Assembly: GCA_013407085.1 (NCBI GenBank)
Contig: JACCGJ010001431.1
Location: forward strand, 1-64,000
Direction: 5' to 3'
DNA: 64,000 bases
Source: Atriophallophorus winterbourni
Lineage: Eukaryota > Platyhelminthes > Trematoda > Plagiorchiida > Microphallidae
Below the pieces are notes generated by a model that saw only the letters and a program-made list of their open reading frames with translations, was not told the origin of the DNA and did not search any database. Of the stretch, positions 42,982 through 55,264 are shown piece after piece; within the stretch, counting starts at the first letter, position 1, and each line of letters begins with the position of its first letter. A program made the position numbers and the translations under genes.

Positions 42982-43332
42982 TCAGGTAGTTACTACCGTT
43001 TGTCGCTGTTTCACACAACTAAGATGTACCAGAAGTAGGCGGAAATTCTTTTCTTCTTCTTGTGGTGCAATCCTATCACTGTCAGCAGCCCTATGAACAT
43101 AACTCAGTCGGCGAAAATGCTGTGCATTCCTACTGTGCATCCGTCTGCTTCTCACTCCAAACGTGTGCGCATGTGGTTCCGTCACGTGAACGACCATGAC
43201 CTTGTCGATGCGTCCTAAAACCGGATTTTCAGACGGGATAGCATTTTGGTCTAACCCACCCGGTGTAATGCGTCTGTCGGTTGAAGGTGGAACATAGTCA
43301 TCCACATTCGCGCAGCTACACACGGTGCCCAT
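42982..43332 (-). other. Unassigned exon-like ORF starting M-G-T-V-C-S-C
   Basis: I do not recognise this protein. From the ATG at 43332 the frame runs 116 codons to 42982, within a longer 142-codon frame. The N-terminus M-G-x-x-C-x-C would suit N-myristoylation plus palmitoylation, as in small peripheral membrane proteins. The first 30 codons look codon-like, and a possible donor (GTGGGT) falls after T-P-G. It lies in a locally GC-richer patch free of known repeats. It may be a first coding exon or chance. Confidence 0.2.
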
Positions 43333-45087
43333 TTTGCCCAAATGATGGGTAGACAGTCTGAACGTCGGTTGTCCTATAATTCGATTCCGGACGAACTGCC
43401 GCGTAGTCATGCTGTGTGATCACCGAAAAGGGGTCGAGCACTCTTGCAAAACAAGCTAGCAGCTGCCTACCGCCGGCTAACTTCGAGGCGACCGTGTGTA
43501 TTCGGCTCCTGTGACAGTGATAGTGCGTTGTACTATGGCAATCTTCGCACAGTTGTTATCGTTTGACGTATACGGAACATTTGAATAAACAAACAACTGG
43601 TTTTCTTAAATCTGGGAAAACTTGGTTGTTTTACTATCACAAGAAGGTAACTTAATTTAGTTGTTGCTCAATTCACGAAACCAAACTGAAATTTGAAGTG
43701 TTAATTCATAACGGAATATAGAAGAAAGTGTATTTGTTCTGTATTCGATTTGCATTATTGTTGCTGCGTCATGACCAAAGTTAATTCAGAGTTAATTCAA
43801 GCTCGGCGAACACCATCTGAACAACATCCCCATCCTGAGCTACGTATATTCTCCTCTATTGCTTAATTCAGAGTCGTACAAGTTTCAGACAATCCGATTT
43901 GGTACTACACTGTTATTCTTTTGTGAGTTGGCCTGAAGTATTTGTCACCTAGCTGAAGGTTCCATCGTCCATGTGGCCAGACATCTCTAGCACTCAGGGT
44001 TCAATTGATTTTATATAACACATCCATGAGGAATCGGTGGTTCAAATCGATTCGTCTAAAGATTGCGAGAAATACACGCAAATCAAATCGCTCAACTATT
44101 TTGCTGAATTTTCTCGATGCATTCAATCTTGTGGATCACTGCCTACTTATGAGGAAGATGCGAGTACGTCAAGATGCAGAATAATTACTGGACCGAAAGG
44201 AAAAATGTCAAACCGATTACCGATTCTAGTTTAAAATTGATTGCACGCAGCTCAGCACTATTGCCGTTATTAGCGATACGCTTCATTACTCAATACTCGG
44301 GTCTATCCAACTTCCTACCTACAATGATATCACAAAATCACACTCTGCAGGTTCACTTTGTTTCCAGAAAACGTAAGCTTGTTGTTGGGTTTCTGTTTAA
44401 GCGATGTGCACAAGGAATTCGATTAGTTTCATGAATGAGGACAGCTTGTATTGCATTCATCTATTATATCGTGGCAACTTCCTTTTAATAGCACAGACTC
44501 GGTTGCTGCAATCCTAAATTGACAGATGAAGCTGAAGGTTCCGGAGATCGGCCTCTCACAACTACTCCCGCCTCGGTCCTTCTTTGGCGGATATCTGACT
44601 GGTTAAACACTTGAACAACTTTCCTTTGAACAATGCAATATGCTACACAAGCGTGTTCACCTTGGCTGTAAAACGATCTCGATCTCCTTCAAAACGTACA
44701 TCATCGACTCACCAAGCTAGTCTAACGACCGAGGAACAGCCGGTAACATCGAGCGAGTAGCATTCGTGAAGTTGTTCTGATTCCACTATTTCCGCATTAA
44801 GGATGACCGTATATAAATGCACAATACTACTTATACGTTCGATTCGCATCCTGGCTGCTACAAAACAGCCCGATACAGAGTTACTCATTAATAGTGTTTG
44901 ATTCACTTGTGGAATTCAGTACACATCAGATTCCGAAGTTGAGATCCCCGAAGCTAAATTGGACTCTGCCTCAACAGCGCGGTCGTCTATTGGGCCGACA
45001 GTCCATATTACTTGGGTTCGTGTAGAGTCAGTGGTTTGCAGACCAGTAGAGCTTGTAATGCATACGACACCATGTGCTATTAACAAG

Positions 45088-45267
45088 TGCAGTTTGTGAT
45101 GGATACCCACCGTACATGTACTGATTTCGTACGTGAAAAACTGACCTCATTGCGTGCTGCGTGCGAATCAGTTTGCGAATACGACCCGATGTACAGTGAC
45201 CGCATGTTTAATTTATTCTGTAATCTGTTGTATCGATCGTGGTCACGTGCCAATGTACTTTGGGCTT
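45088..45267 (+). other. Unassigned exon-like ORF
   Basis: I do not recognise this protein. An acceptor-like ATTAACAAG precedes a 60-codon open frame with mixed, gene-like codon use (F-V-R-E-K-L-T-S-L-R, Y-D-P-M-Y-S-D-R-M-F, S-W-S-R-A-N-V-L-W-A). It is followed by a donor-like GTAAGA. It lacks transposon motifs. A second overlapping frame (44907-45099) is also open, which weakens the case. Confidence 0.25.
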
Positions 45268-45879
45268 TGTCCAAAGTAAGAAACATTCGACCGTAGGTTT
45301 GGCTAAGGTGCCGTGTTTCCTACCTTTTACTGTGGTGTCAGTGTACATTGGGGCACCTAGAACTATCCTCTCAGGATCCTAAATAAGGGATTGGGCGCTC
45401 GTAGTGCTAAGAATCGACATCCATACCGAATCTCTCGTGGTCAAATCGTGTCGCTTAAACGTGAAACCATGTTCATTTAAGTTAGTAATTTGTATCGAAT
45501 ATTGAGTGTAAATTATCGTTTGTTTGTAAGCCACTCTACGTAGGTTTTTCGACCACTAAAATTAATCAATTTCCTAATCAGATGTGCTTAGAACCAAACG
45601 ACCGTTGGGTTTGGTGCCAATGTAGGTTCCGAAAAAATTTGATTTTGGTTTACCAATCTTCAGTTCTTCGATGAAATCTGGCTGAAAATGTGTCAATGTA
45701 TTCTACTGTAGTGCTAATCAAGAATGATATATTTTTTAGAGGTTCAGCTCTTTTCTTTATAAGTGAGTAACCGAACAGTTCAATGAACTAGACTGAGCGT
45801 TCGAACTCGTATAAAATACTTATGAGTAAGGTTCCATCTACGAAGTATCCGTCGTATTTTGAACATATCGTGAATGGAC

Positions 45880-46390
45880 AAAGTGACTAATGCTGAAGTG
45901 CTTTCAAAAGCTGGTCTACAGAGCATGTTCGCCCTACTGCGACAGCGCCGCCTGCGGTAGTTTTTGCAACGTCTACAGAATGGAAAATGGTCGTATTCCG
46001 AAAGATATACTCTACGGTGAGTTGAAATCAGGAAGTCGACCATTGGGCAGACCGCACTTGCGGTACAAAAACGTTTGCAAAAGAGATATGATAGCACTTG
46101 TCATTGACCCCGCGAGTTGGGAAGAACGCTCGCATTAGATGCATTGTGTAAAGCGTCGTCTACAAGCTGGGGAGGAGCAGATACAGCTCTTGGCTGCTGA
46201 ACGCAGATCATGCCGACGGCGTGCAACTGATGCCGATCGACCGAGTGCTGCCTAACACTGCGAACGCTGCGGGAGAGATTTTTCCTCACGAATCGGACTG
46301 TTTAGTCATTCGAAAAGCTGTAGTATATGAAAATTCATGCGATTGGGATGTACATCCATGGTCTACATCGATCGAGTGATGCCAACAACG
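45880..46390 (+). mobile_element. LINE 3' end, YKDVCKRDM family
   Basis: Reads V-T-N-A-E-V-L-S-K-A-G-L-Q-S-M-F-A-L-L-R-Q-R-R-L-R, then G-R-I-P-K-D-I-L-Y-G-E-L and L-R-Y-K-N-V-C-K-R-D-M. The intact C-terminal knuckle is C-E-R-C-x12-H-S-K-S-C (46261-46320), followed by the 3' UTR shared with 26890-27070. Several shifts and stops. Confidence 0.85.
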
Positions 46391-47899
46391 ACTAGGTGCA
46401 TTGTGGTAATTCGCTTGTTTCAATGTAGTCCGTGGGGTAGACTGTGGAGGTTTGGGTCAACAAATTAGATGATTTCAGCGAAGATCCTTTCTAAGCGCGT
46501 TTGCGCTACGACTTATCTGCTATGATGTCTGATGTGTCTAACATCAACTTATGGGATTTGTTGTATCGCTGGTTTTTTATTCGTTGGGGTGCTTTGATTG
46601 GTCTGTAAATGTCATCCAAATCGCATGATCTTTGCTCGTGATTTCAGTTCTATCTCAATTCAATTGGTTGTTGTTTGTATCGAATTAAAAGATTTCTGCT
46701 CGTTTCGTTGGGGTATAAAATATTTATAAAGCAGGATAAGGTGTACTCTGATGCCATTGGAGCAATGGATATCATATAAGACCTTTCCTAGTTTTCGGCT
46801 GACGTGTCCTGACGTTCATCAGCTGATCGCTCAGGGCTGCAGTTGGTTTGTACCGCGGTAATTCCACAAGCGTCTTGCGGCAATCTCAAAGATATACTTA
46901 GAAAAATGCTACATCTACGTCTTTGTGTTGGTCTTGCTGTTGCGTGGCTGGTTGAGGACATTTTTCAACATCATTTTTTCGGTCATCTCCCAACGTTGTT
47001 GTTTTTTATCATTGTTCACCATGCTTCCACGTCAAGAAAGAACATTTATGTAGCGCACGCTTGAGAGCGTGCTTTGTTGCAATCTCGAACTATGTAAGTT
47101 ATACTAAGTCAGTCGCAAAGGATGTTTCAATTGAACGCGGAAACAACCAATCTGATATATCTTGAAAACCGTTACGATGCCATTTCGTTTATTCTCATCC
47201 AAACACTCTGTGTTACGATGTCGCTGGTAAACCGAACAATGGCTGACTAGCAATGTCAATACCTTCGTACAATCTTCACCCATATAACTTTTATTTCATC
47301 TATCTCTTTATATTTATGTGGTTACATTAAACTGCTGTGCGAAAAATTCTGTGAACGACTACAGGCGGTCTTTTCTTCACTTGTTACGAAAGTTAAAAAC
47401 CCGATTGGTATTCAAAATTATACTTGAATGCAAGGGTTAATCAGATTGCCATAGTAAAACTTTGCATGACCGATCCACACAGTAGTTCTAAGTCAACCGA
47501 ACAAATCAATGGAAATGCTCAATTTCCATATTGCAGAGGATGTCAACACCCTTAAAACGAATCATTTCTTAGGTAATCATTCGTCCAGAACAATTCTAAA
47601 CAATTTATAAAAGAAAAATTTTCATGTAGACCCGATTTAGAAAGCACTTCTGCATTTGACTAAAAATTCCAATCTTTGTCAACAAAACACTCGGATAGAG
47701 CGAAAAATCCCTTTTCAGTATTTCTCATTAAGCTCTACAATTCTATCTGAAGAAACTACAAATGAATCTGATCCACATCAAACATTAAACAACTGAACAA
47801 TAATCAATATTATTTAAAATTGTTCGGTCGATATTGATGTTGGTCACTACGATGACAAAATGCTACAGCATTGTAACAAGCCTTACGAGAAGGGATAAC

Positions 47900-48310
47900 T
47901 TATCTAATTGTTTGACTTTTCCTATCGAGGAATCAGAGTACCACACTTATACTGCCTTAAAAATATTTTATACCCCAAGACATCATTTACAGGGGCTTCT
48001 TCTCGTTTCTCGTAAAGGATACGCAGAATTATCGGACCATGATTATGCCCTGGTGGTACACCATTCACGCCTCTTAAACGGTAGGAGAGGCATTTATATT
48101 CTATCCGTATCGGTTACTGGATCAGCTTACCTTATACCGTATTCACTCAACCAACGTGCATGAGTTTAAAAATAACATTAGACGAGTTTTATTTAATTCC
48201 CCGTCTACTCATATGCTGTTTAATCTAATCGCTTATATTGTTTCTTACACTTGCATTTTAACTATCACTAACATGTTTATTGTTAATATTTAGGCTTTTT
48301 TACCATTAAA
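47900..48310 (+). mobile_element. CR1-like LINE C-terminus and 3' end, decayed
   Basis: The 47834-48163 frame contains D-Y-A-L-V-V-H-H-S-R-L-L-N-G-R-R, corresponding to the V-P-H-S-R-L-N-C-R-R block of the family. The 3' UTR matches 60420-60530 (TTATTGTTAAT, ACCATTAAA). Confidence 0.65.
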
Positions 48311-48319
48311 CACTTTGGA

Positions 48320-50255
48320 ATGTATTTCGTTTTCGTGCCCTCTATCCAAAAATTGTCATGATGCGACTGACCCTCATTAACTAAAAAGCATTCACATTAG
48401 ATTTGTGACTTTTTGGATAAACCAAGCTTAAATGCCATACAACGAAGCGTTCAGTACGACCGCTTTGTGTACCAACGCTAGAAGTTAGAAGTTGATTCAG
48501 ACATGGGGTTCAAATTGGTAAGATTAACGTTGCTCGAGTCTGATTTATTATATATTCATAAATATCAAGAAAAGTAGCAAAATTACATTATAATATATAC
48601 AACTGATAACAGCGAACAGACAGAAACCCGTTGTGGTATGTACCTGAGCGAGATGTGAGCAGCATAATAAAGCGAACGATGTAATGTCGTTTTATCAAGA
48701 TAAGTACGACCTCACTTGTTCAATGAAGCCAGTTTTTTACGAATTAAACCAGTCAACTGGGATGAATAAACGCTAATAAAGTGACCTTCTACAAGTAATT
48801 ATTTGTTTTTCGAACGAGTATTTGATAAAGATTGACTTATGAATAAATCTGGATTAATCGGACGAAAATTATTCCTAATTTACGTGAAGCAAAATGTTGT
48901 TTCCAAATGAGTTTAAAAGCTGTCTTGATCAGAGATAAAATTTTGCGGGTGAAATTACTTTAGTAATGTCTAAAGTTCGCCGCGTATATTTAAATAAATG
49001 CAGGGGTCAGAATCCTAGAATCATTGCGAAGGGTTTTTCGTGCTACTTCGTACTACGATATAATTAGCATATGACCCCTAGGTACCCAGATCTTTAAACA
49101 TGAATTATCCTAATTCAAATTTCATGACGTAACAATCTTTAATCCACCTGGATCTACTCTGTTATGACATTTGTGCTGATACGCAGGCAACAATCTTGTT
49201 CTTGCGTGCTCCCTGAACAGCAGCATCGAACTTTTGCTGATGTTGTATAATATGCACTATAACAATTAATCGAATGCTGTACATGCCTGGCGCAAGGGTT
49301 TCCTAACGATACTATAATTTGAATCTGCCTCTATCATGCAACCGAAAATCGCTTTAAGCTCCGGGTACAAACTGATTGTTTGGATTTCTATGCTGAGCCT
49401 GAGGGCATACATATTATTTTCGAATTGGTATTGAAAACGCTCAGTCAGTGGAGAGTAATTTACAGGTGTTCTCCACGCTGAACTAGTTGATCGTAATCGC
49501 TTATTCGGTGGAATGGTTGTTGCATCTAGTTTGATGACGAAAACCAAGAAGAACTATACACACTCGGAGAACAACTATGAACTATCACAAAAATATCTCT
49601 GTTGTTGAATGAACTCAGTGCACTAAAAATCAATAGTGATTAGAAAGGTGTAGGTGTCTGAAACTGAATAATGCGCAATTGTGTTTTAAAAGATTGATTC
49701 TTTTTATGAACTTTGACAAACAAGTGAACTGTACGTGCGTGGGTGGTGAACAACGCAGCATTTTTGTCCAACAATATTCTCAAAGACAAAATTTGAATAT
49801 CCTGACATAAACTCACGTTAGTATTAATAAAGTTCAACAGAAAATGTAATGTCCGATATGGAACGGTCCCTTGATTTTAACCGATCCTGTTTCATGCTAG
49901 CCTGGGTTAACCTCATGCAAATTCATTGTCTGATGGAGACCATCAGACGACGAAGTTTCCTATCGCGCTTCCCATCAGACATCACTTCTGTCATCTTGTC
50001 ATGACCTCGCACGTCCTTGTGAGATTCATAAATGATTTCAGGCCAAAGCGTTGTAGCGTGGACCGAAAATCAAACGGTTCACAGATTGGGCACACAAGTA
50101 TTCAATCTGGACAAACGTATTCTCTGCGGTAAAAACTTGTCCGGCGACCTGTCTGGTTACCTTGTCTGGAATACACAATAACTGCGCTGTTATGATCTCG
50201 TTGATCCGGGTATATTCGGTGACCCAGATGTCTGGCTGATGAAATTAAGGTTAGA
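48320..50255. other. No gene recognised; one hammerhead scrap
   Basis: At 48625-48660 a 5'-truncated hammerhead unit keeps CAGAAACCCGTTGTGG and the family end GATGTGAGCAGCA. The rest is AT-rich. A 93-codon minus frame (49547-49266) has no recognised motif. Confidence 0.5.
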
Positions 50256-50259
50256 CTTA

Positions 50260-51073
50260 ATTCAATTCAATTGAATTTAATTTTAATGGTCTGAAAAGCA
50301 TAAAATTTTACAAAAAAACAGAATAATGTAGGAACTACGAATAATATAACAAGCTTACTGAGCAGTTTGCGAATCAGCTAAAAATCCAAAGGACAGAAAT
50401 TGTTTTCGTTTACACATATAGATCTATGGGGTCAGGATCTATAGTTTTCTTTGGTGCACGGATTAGCGGTCAAAAAGGCATTAGGATTTCTCTTAAACAT
50501 GTTTTGATTTGAAGAGTTTGCAACATTGTTGTGTAGATTGTTCCAAGCAAAACAAGCTCTCTCAGCAAAAAACGTCGTCTACAGTTGATTCGTGAGTTAG
50601 GAACAGTCAGATTCAATGTGTGAGCTCATATCTTATGCGAGCCCCGTAGATTAAATAAGCATTGTAGACGATGATTTGTGGTAGTAGAAATATCGCAAAC
50701 CAAAATCAGATCCCTCCGGAAGACGGAGTTGTAGTGTTGTGACATATTTAGACTGTTGCTTATTAACACACCAAAGTCCTTTTGTTCCATGGTCTACAGG
50801 ATGCTGTGCGCACCACAGGAATATTGGAATTCCAAATTTTCCCATTTTCAACACGTGACACTTTTGGAAATTGAAGAAGAGGCGAGTTTGTAGGAACCAA
50901 ACGTGGAGGTTTTCCAGATCCTTTTGAAGCAGTTCGCAATCTTCCAGCCTATTTATTCTCGACCACACTTTTATATCATCCGCGAACAGTACGATCTCAC
51001 ACTTAAGAGCCGGTAGGTCATTTGCATAAAATGTGATGAGGATGATGCCTTTCCGGTAAATCTCTACTTTCAT
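50260..51073 (-). mobile_element. CR1-like LINE, RT C-terminal part and 3' end
   Basis: L-F-A-D-D-I-K-V-W appears intact in the 51073-50651 frame, along with L-Q-K-D-L-E-N-L-H-V-W and F-N-F-Q-K-C. Frameshifts follow toward the left. The 3' end at about 50260 carries an AATTC-type tail on the + strand. Confidence 0.8.
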
Positions 51074-51079
51074 TTAAGC

Positions 51080-51825
51080 ATGAATTCAGAGTTCATTGAA
51101 TATCTATCTATCTTCAAAATGACTCTTATGGTGTCTACGGCAATTTTATTTCACCTAAAATAATCACCTTTCATTTAATTAAGTTTTATTTTACTCGACC
51201 AGGTCGGTCATTAAGACTTTCAGCTGTTTTAAGATTTCTAGGAGTATTCATTATTTTTTAGTATTCTTCATTGAAATCACGTGTCCATGACAAGCAATTA
51301 CCGTTCACAACATCATCGATTCAAGTTGAGTCAGCATATCTTTCTCAAAAGGTGTCTGTTATTGAAAGATAGAGGTCATTTCGCCTCAATAATGTTTTCC
51401 GTATTATTTTCTGTCATTTTCTTCTGTATATGTGCTCATTTATTATAATGATTTCAGAGATGAATTTTCGAGTAAAATTATTGGTTTTTCTTTTTCAATC
51501 AATAACACTTTAGTGTTATTCGAACACGTGATTTTGTTCATGTGATGATGATGCACCTATCATTTAGCTAAGCGAACCGGCACTTCGTCACAGTGAACCA
51601 CCTTTTCTTTAGCAATAATATACCCACGACATCTCAGTGATGTGAATGAGTGCTTTTCGATGGAGGCGGCGACGTTACAGGCGTTGTCGTAACGAAGTGT
51701 TCGTTCGGGGATTTTAAGTAAAATTAGCTAGTTAATTCGCAATATTGTCGACGTTACTTTAAAAAAACAAATTTTCCTAATAGCAGCGTTTAGTTTGTTG
51801 TTTTTGGTTTCCTTCGGTCTGTATC
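51080..51825. other. No gene recognised
   Basis: T-rich DNA with small frames only. Confidence 0.5.
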
Positions 51826-51829
51826 GACT

Positions 51830-52150
51830 ATGGATTACATGCGCACGATGATTTCATGTACCTTAGCCTTTCGAATGACGAAACAGCCCGATTCGGAAGA
51901 ACTATCTTTCCTGCAAAGTTCAGAGCTGCAGGCATTACTCAGCCGACCGTTTCATATTTCTTTTGCGAAAATCGTTTTACTACAAGTGCGGCGTGCTCAA
52001 AGGTCGACTTCCTGTTTTGGTATACGTTCATTTTTCATGCTACGAACATCACTAAGCCAATGCAGGTGATACTATCTTAGTAAGGTTATCATGCTTTGTA
52101 GACAAGCTATGGTGAACATATCTGCATTTGTCTATCCACTATATTATCAG
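51830..52150 (-). mobile_element. LINE 3' end, YKDVCKRDM family, internally deleted
   Basis: On the minus strand: A-C-L-Q-S-M-I-T-L-L-R and N-E-R-I-P-K, then a jump to the C-terminal S-S-E-S-G-C-F-V-I-R-K block corresponding to 46280-46320 in another frame. The roughly 200 bp encoding the K-D-V-C-K-R block are missing. Confidence 0.65.
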
Positions 52151-52159
52151 GATACGAAG

Positions 52160-53370
52160 GATGATCCTTAAATAGAAATTACTATGCTTCCGTTTGTGTC
52201 TTGCTGTCTCCACCTGCTAAGTGTAAACATTCCTGAAGTGTGAATGCGTAGGATGTGAATAACTTAAACTTTGATTATCGCTCTGTTATCTGCTCCTTTC
52301 TTCCAAAGTTTGAAGTATATTAAAACGTTCTTAGGCTTTCTTTACTTTTCACACGTCTGTCTGAATATGTATACAGACATGGGAAGAACGATAGCTTGGC
52401 ATCCAGTAACTCATCAGCTTCGCTTATAAACCAACGTCAAATGCATCCGCTTAGCAAAGTTCCAAAGGTGCCCCAGTTTCGTGACGCAATCAGTGGACAA
52501 TATGACTTCATTGCAGTCGGGACTAATCAAATGTCGCTCAGCATATTAAATTTGGACCTCTCCTTTGGGATTGATCATCTGCTGATTGAGCAACCACGGT
52601 TAAAACGCAGGAGAGTAATTTCATCAAACACTCGAATTCGTCTGATATATTTATCAATAAGTAGTGATGATTCGTATGGACCGATTCCACAAATCATCAA
52701 ATTCGGTTAATGAAATTGGGTGACTGCGCAGGGTTAGCGTATTAATCGATGGCTGACTAGTTTGCGTGAAGGATGGCCTGAGCTACCGTATTTTCTTTTC
52801 TTAATGTTATGCTTGATGGGATTTTGTTTGGTTTTTACTCATAGTTCAATGTTTGAATTCTTTCAAGTCATCCGATTTTGAGTGTGACGCAAGCGTTTGT
52901 TGATAAACTGATGTTGGTTACCTTACTTGTCCACTTTGCCTTGGATCGCACTTTACTCAAAATGAGCCCCCGCTGAGTCACAATTTGTTTAGGGCGACTT
53001 TCGCTTTGTTTACACGGTTCATTATGTCTTATATGCTACTCCATGCTCCATTGAACTTTCTTCCTAGGTAGACACACTTGAATTTAAAAAAACACCGAAA
53101 GGCAGTTTTTGGCACTAATAGCCACCGCGATCAACCAACCTCATATCAGCAATATTTTAATCTGTACGTCAACTTGATTTCGCTTTCCGGTGTACCCGAA
53201 AGTGTAATTTGCTTTATGTGCTTCAAATTCGATTCATGAATGGTATTCGTGGTGCTAAAGAAAACATGAGCTAACCCAATAAATCAAAGCGCACACGAGC
53301 AAATAAATTCTCCACCAAACAATGTAAACTTAAATTAACTCTAATTGATATCCCTATTAGACCCCAAAAT
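52160..53370. other. No gene recognised; weak hammerhead scrap
   Basis: At 52195-52260 a highly degraded core (CTGCTAAGTGT, CCTGAAGTGTG, AGGATGTGA) is visible. A 104-codon frame (52396-52710) has no recognised motif. Confidence 0.4.
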
Positions 53371-53374
53371 CCTT

Positions 53375-53645
53375 GTGTGTATGTGATGGAATTGCATGCA
53401 AATGAGCTTTTTCGTTCATGATCATGGGTTTAAACCCTGTCTACATGAGTGTAGACTCGTGTGATTGAACAGTGGTCGTACCAGCATTATCCAACAGTGG
53501 CATACAAGCACAACTTGTTTACCGTTCTTCCAGTGTTTCAGGCGAATGCGGATCCTGATCCTACTGTCCGGTGCAAACAGCACGAAACCGGTCATGGTGT
53601 GTGTGTGTGTGTGAAGGAAATGCATGCAAATGAGCTTTTTCGCTT
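53375..53645 (+). repeat. Hammerhead repeat with CTGATGA deleted, 228-bp period
   Basis: TGCATGCAAATGAGCTTTTT is at 53393 and again at 53621. Between them lie GGTTTAAACCC (53427-53437) and GGTGCAAACAGCACGAAACC, GGTCATGG. Stem II, GAAA and the cleavage site are kept, but the strand holding CTGATGA is deleted. A (GT)n expansion follows. Confidence 0.75.
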
Positions 53646-53819
53646 ATGTTTAGTAATGACACAATCAATCAAATCAATCCGTAAATCGGCTGTAAATTCT
53701 GCCATTAATTAAGATGGGCCATTGTTACTCACTGACTAGAGTAAACCTCATTTGGGACGAAGACGTATCAGACAGGTTTAAAAGTTGTGTTTCAGGCACC
53801 TCCCATATGCAAATAGTAT

Positions 53820-54330
53820 CAAAGTTCAAAGTGATTCAAAGTTGTAATGGTCTAAAAAGTATTTAGCTTAACAATAACCATAGGATGGCGTTATGAAGTA
53901 CATACAATAAAAAGAAGAACAGGGAAACTCATGTAGTGTATATAGTATCAAAATTTGGGTTTTCTCTCACGTATTTGTCCAAATTAGCTTTAAAAATATC
54001 CAGGTTGGCTGAGTGTGTAACAGTGGAGGGGAGGGTGTTCCATGTGAAAATTACACGTACAGCATACGAATATCTTCGACAGTTCAGTCTTGAAGTGGGA
54101 ATAAGCACTGTAAGATCGTGTTTCCGACTAGAACGGGGTGGTGAGCGCATGAAAAGTTTGGACAATGGGTGGTTAGGGACGTGCATAATGTTGTATATCA
54201 CTATGAAATCACCTCTTAGTCGACGACAACGAAAGTCGAAAAGAATGAGACTCTTCAAACGTTCTTCATATTGTTTAGCAGCTAGTCCAGATACAAGCTT
54301 TGTGGTTCGGTGGTAAATACACAACACCTA
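53820..54330 (-). mobile_element. CR1-like LINE C-terminus and 3' end
   Basis: A 132-codon frame reads T-T-K-L-V-S-G-L, Y-E-E-R-L-K-S-L, R-R-L-R-G-D-F and R-R-Y-S-Y-A-V-R-V-I-F-T-W-N-T-L-P to its stop at 53929. The 3' UTR and a TTTGAA-type tail follow to 53820. 5'-truncated but otherwise uninterrupted. Confidence 0.85.
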
Positions 54331-54334
54331 TCGA

Positions 54335-55260
54335 ATCAATAATAAGCGGTGAACTGATTAATATTCATTGTCAATAACAACAGTACTCTAACTGAGTCCA
54401 TTTTCAGGTACCCGTGAAAGTTCGCATGCGAAATAATGCCTTAATGGCGTATGGCCTTTTAAACCACCTATTTCTGTGGTGAGTTGTTTTAAACATCGGA
54501 TTAAGTGCTTTTACCATTTAGGTTAATTCCTTATTAATTTTGCTCTCCATGTTTTCAGCACATGAGCTTTATCCCAGCGCGAGATCATAAAGTCAGGTCG
54601 ATTCAATTTAGAATCATTTGCAGCCAAACATTTGGTTTTTGTGGGAGACGGACAAACCTGGATTTACTCCGCATAAAGTAGGATAATTGACACGAATACC
54701 CAAATTGTAACGAGCATGACTTCAGCGAGGCAATACTACTCATTCAAAACAGCAGACACGCATTCTAGTGTCACACAATTGTTGGCTCAATTCACTGTCA
54801 TTATGGTAACAAGCAAGATAAACGCAACTCAGTATATCAGTAATCACCCATGAATATGCATTGTAGCGAATAGTCACATACCAGTTTTACAGTTAGTAGG
54901 TCCAGTCGAAAAGTAGCGCATAATATTCTTGCGGAGATGGATTGACACACAGTGAATATCTTAGTAACACTTGAATAACTCATTTGAAATTAAAATGAAA
55001 TTTTCCGGATACATGTGGAAGCAAGAATTCCTGTTGAATCGAAGAGTTGGGAAACTTCGTTTTCGGCTACGGCCTGATTGTCTAGAATCAAAGAATATCA
55101 AAATAATTCAATTTGGATCTACTCTATCTAGGCTCCTTTGCTGCGGATAGATATTGCCCTCTTCGATAAAATTTATCACAGTGCGACAAAGTTTGTAATT
55201 GGTATTTGCAATGTTCAGTACACTGAAAGATTCCGGCGTCGGTGTCTAAGCGAATTTACT
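54335..55260. other. No gene recognised
   Basis: AT-rich, small frames only. Confidence 0.5.
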
Positions 55261-55264
55261 AAAA

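Larger units (their letters stand above)
41300..47820. other. Mostly gene-free intergenic DNA
   Basis: It contains a hammerhead-family scrap (41770-41945), a LINE end (45880-46390) and two weak exon-like frames (43332 minus; 45088-45267 plus). Otherwise no family motif is seen. Confidence 0.5.

Noticed and set aside
49926..49960. GTCTGATGG..CCATCAGAC hairpin considered as another hammerhead
   Set aside because: It lacks a GAAA strand in the correct place and has CTGATGG in place of CTGATGA; it is just an inverted repeat.
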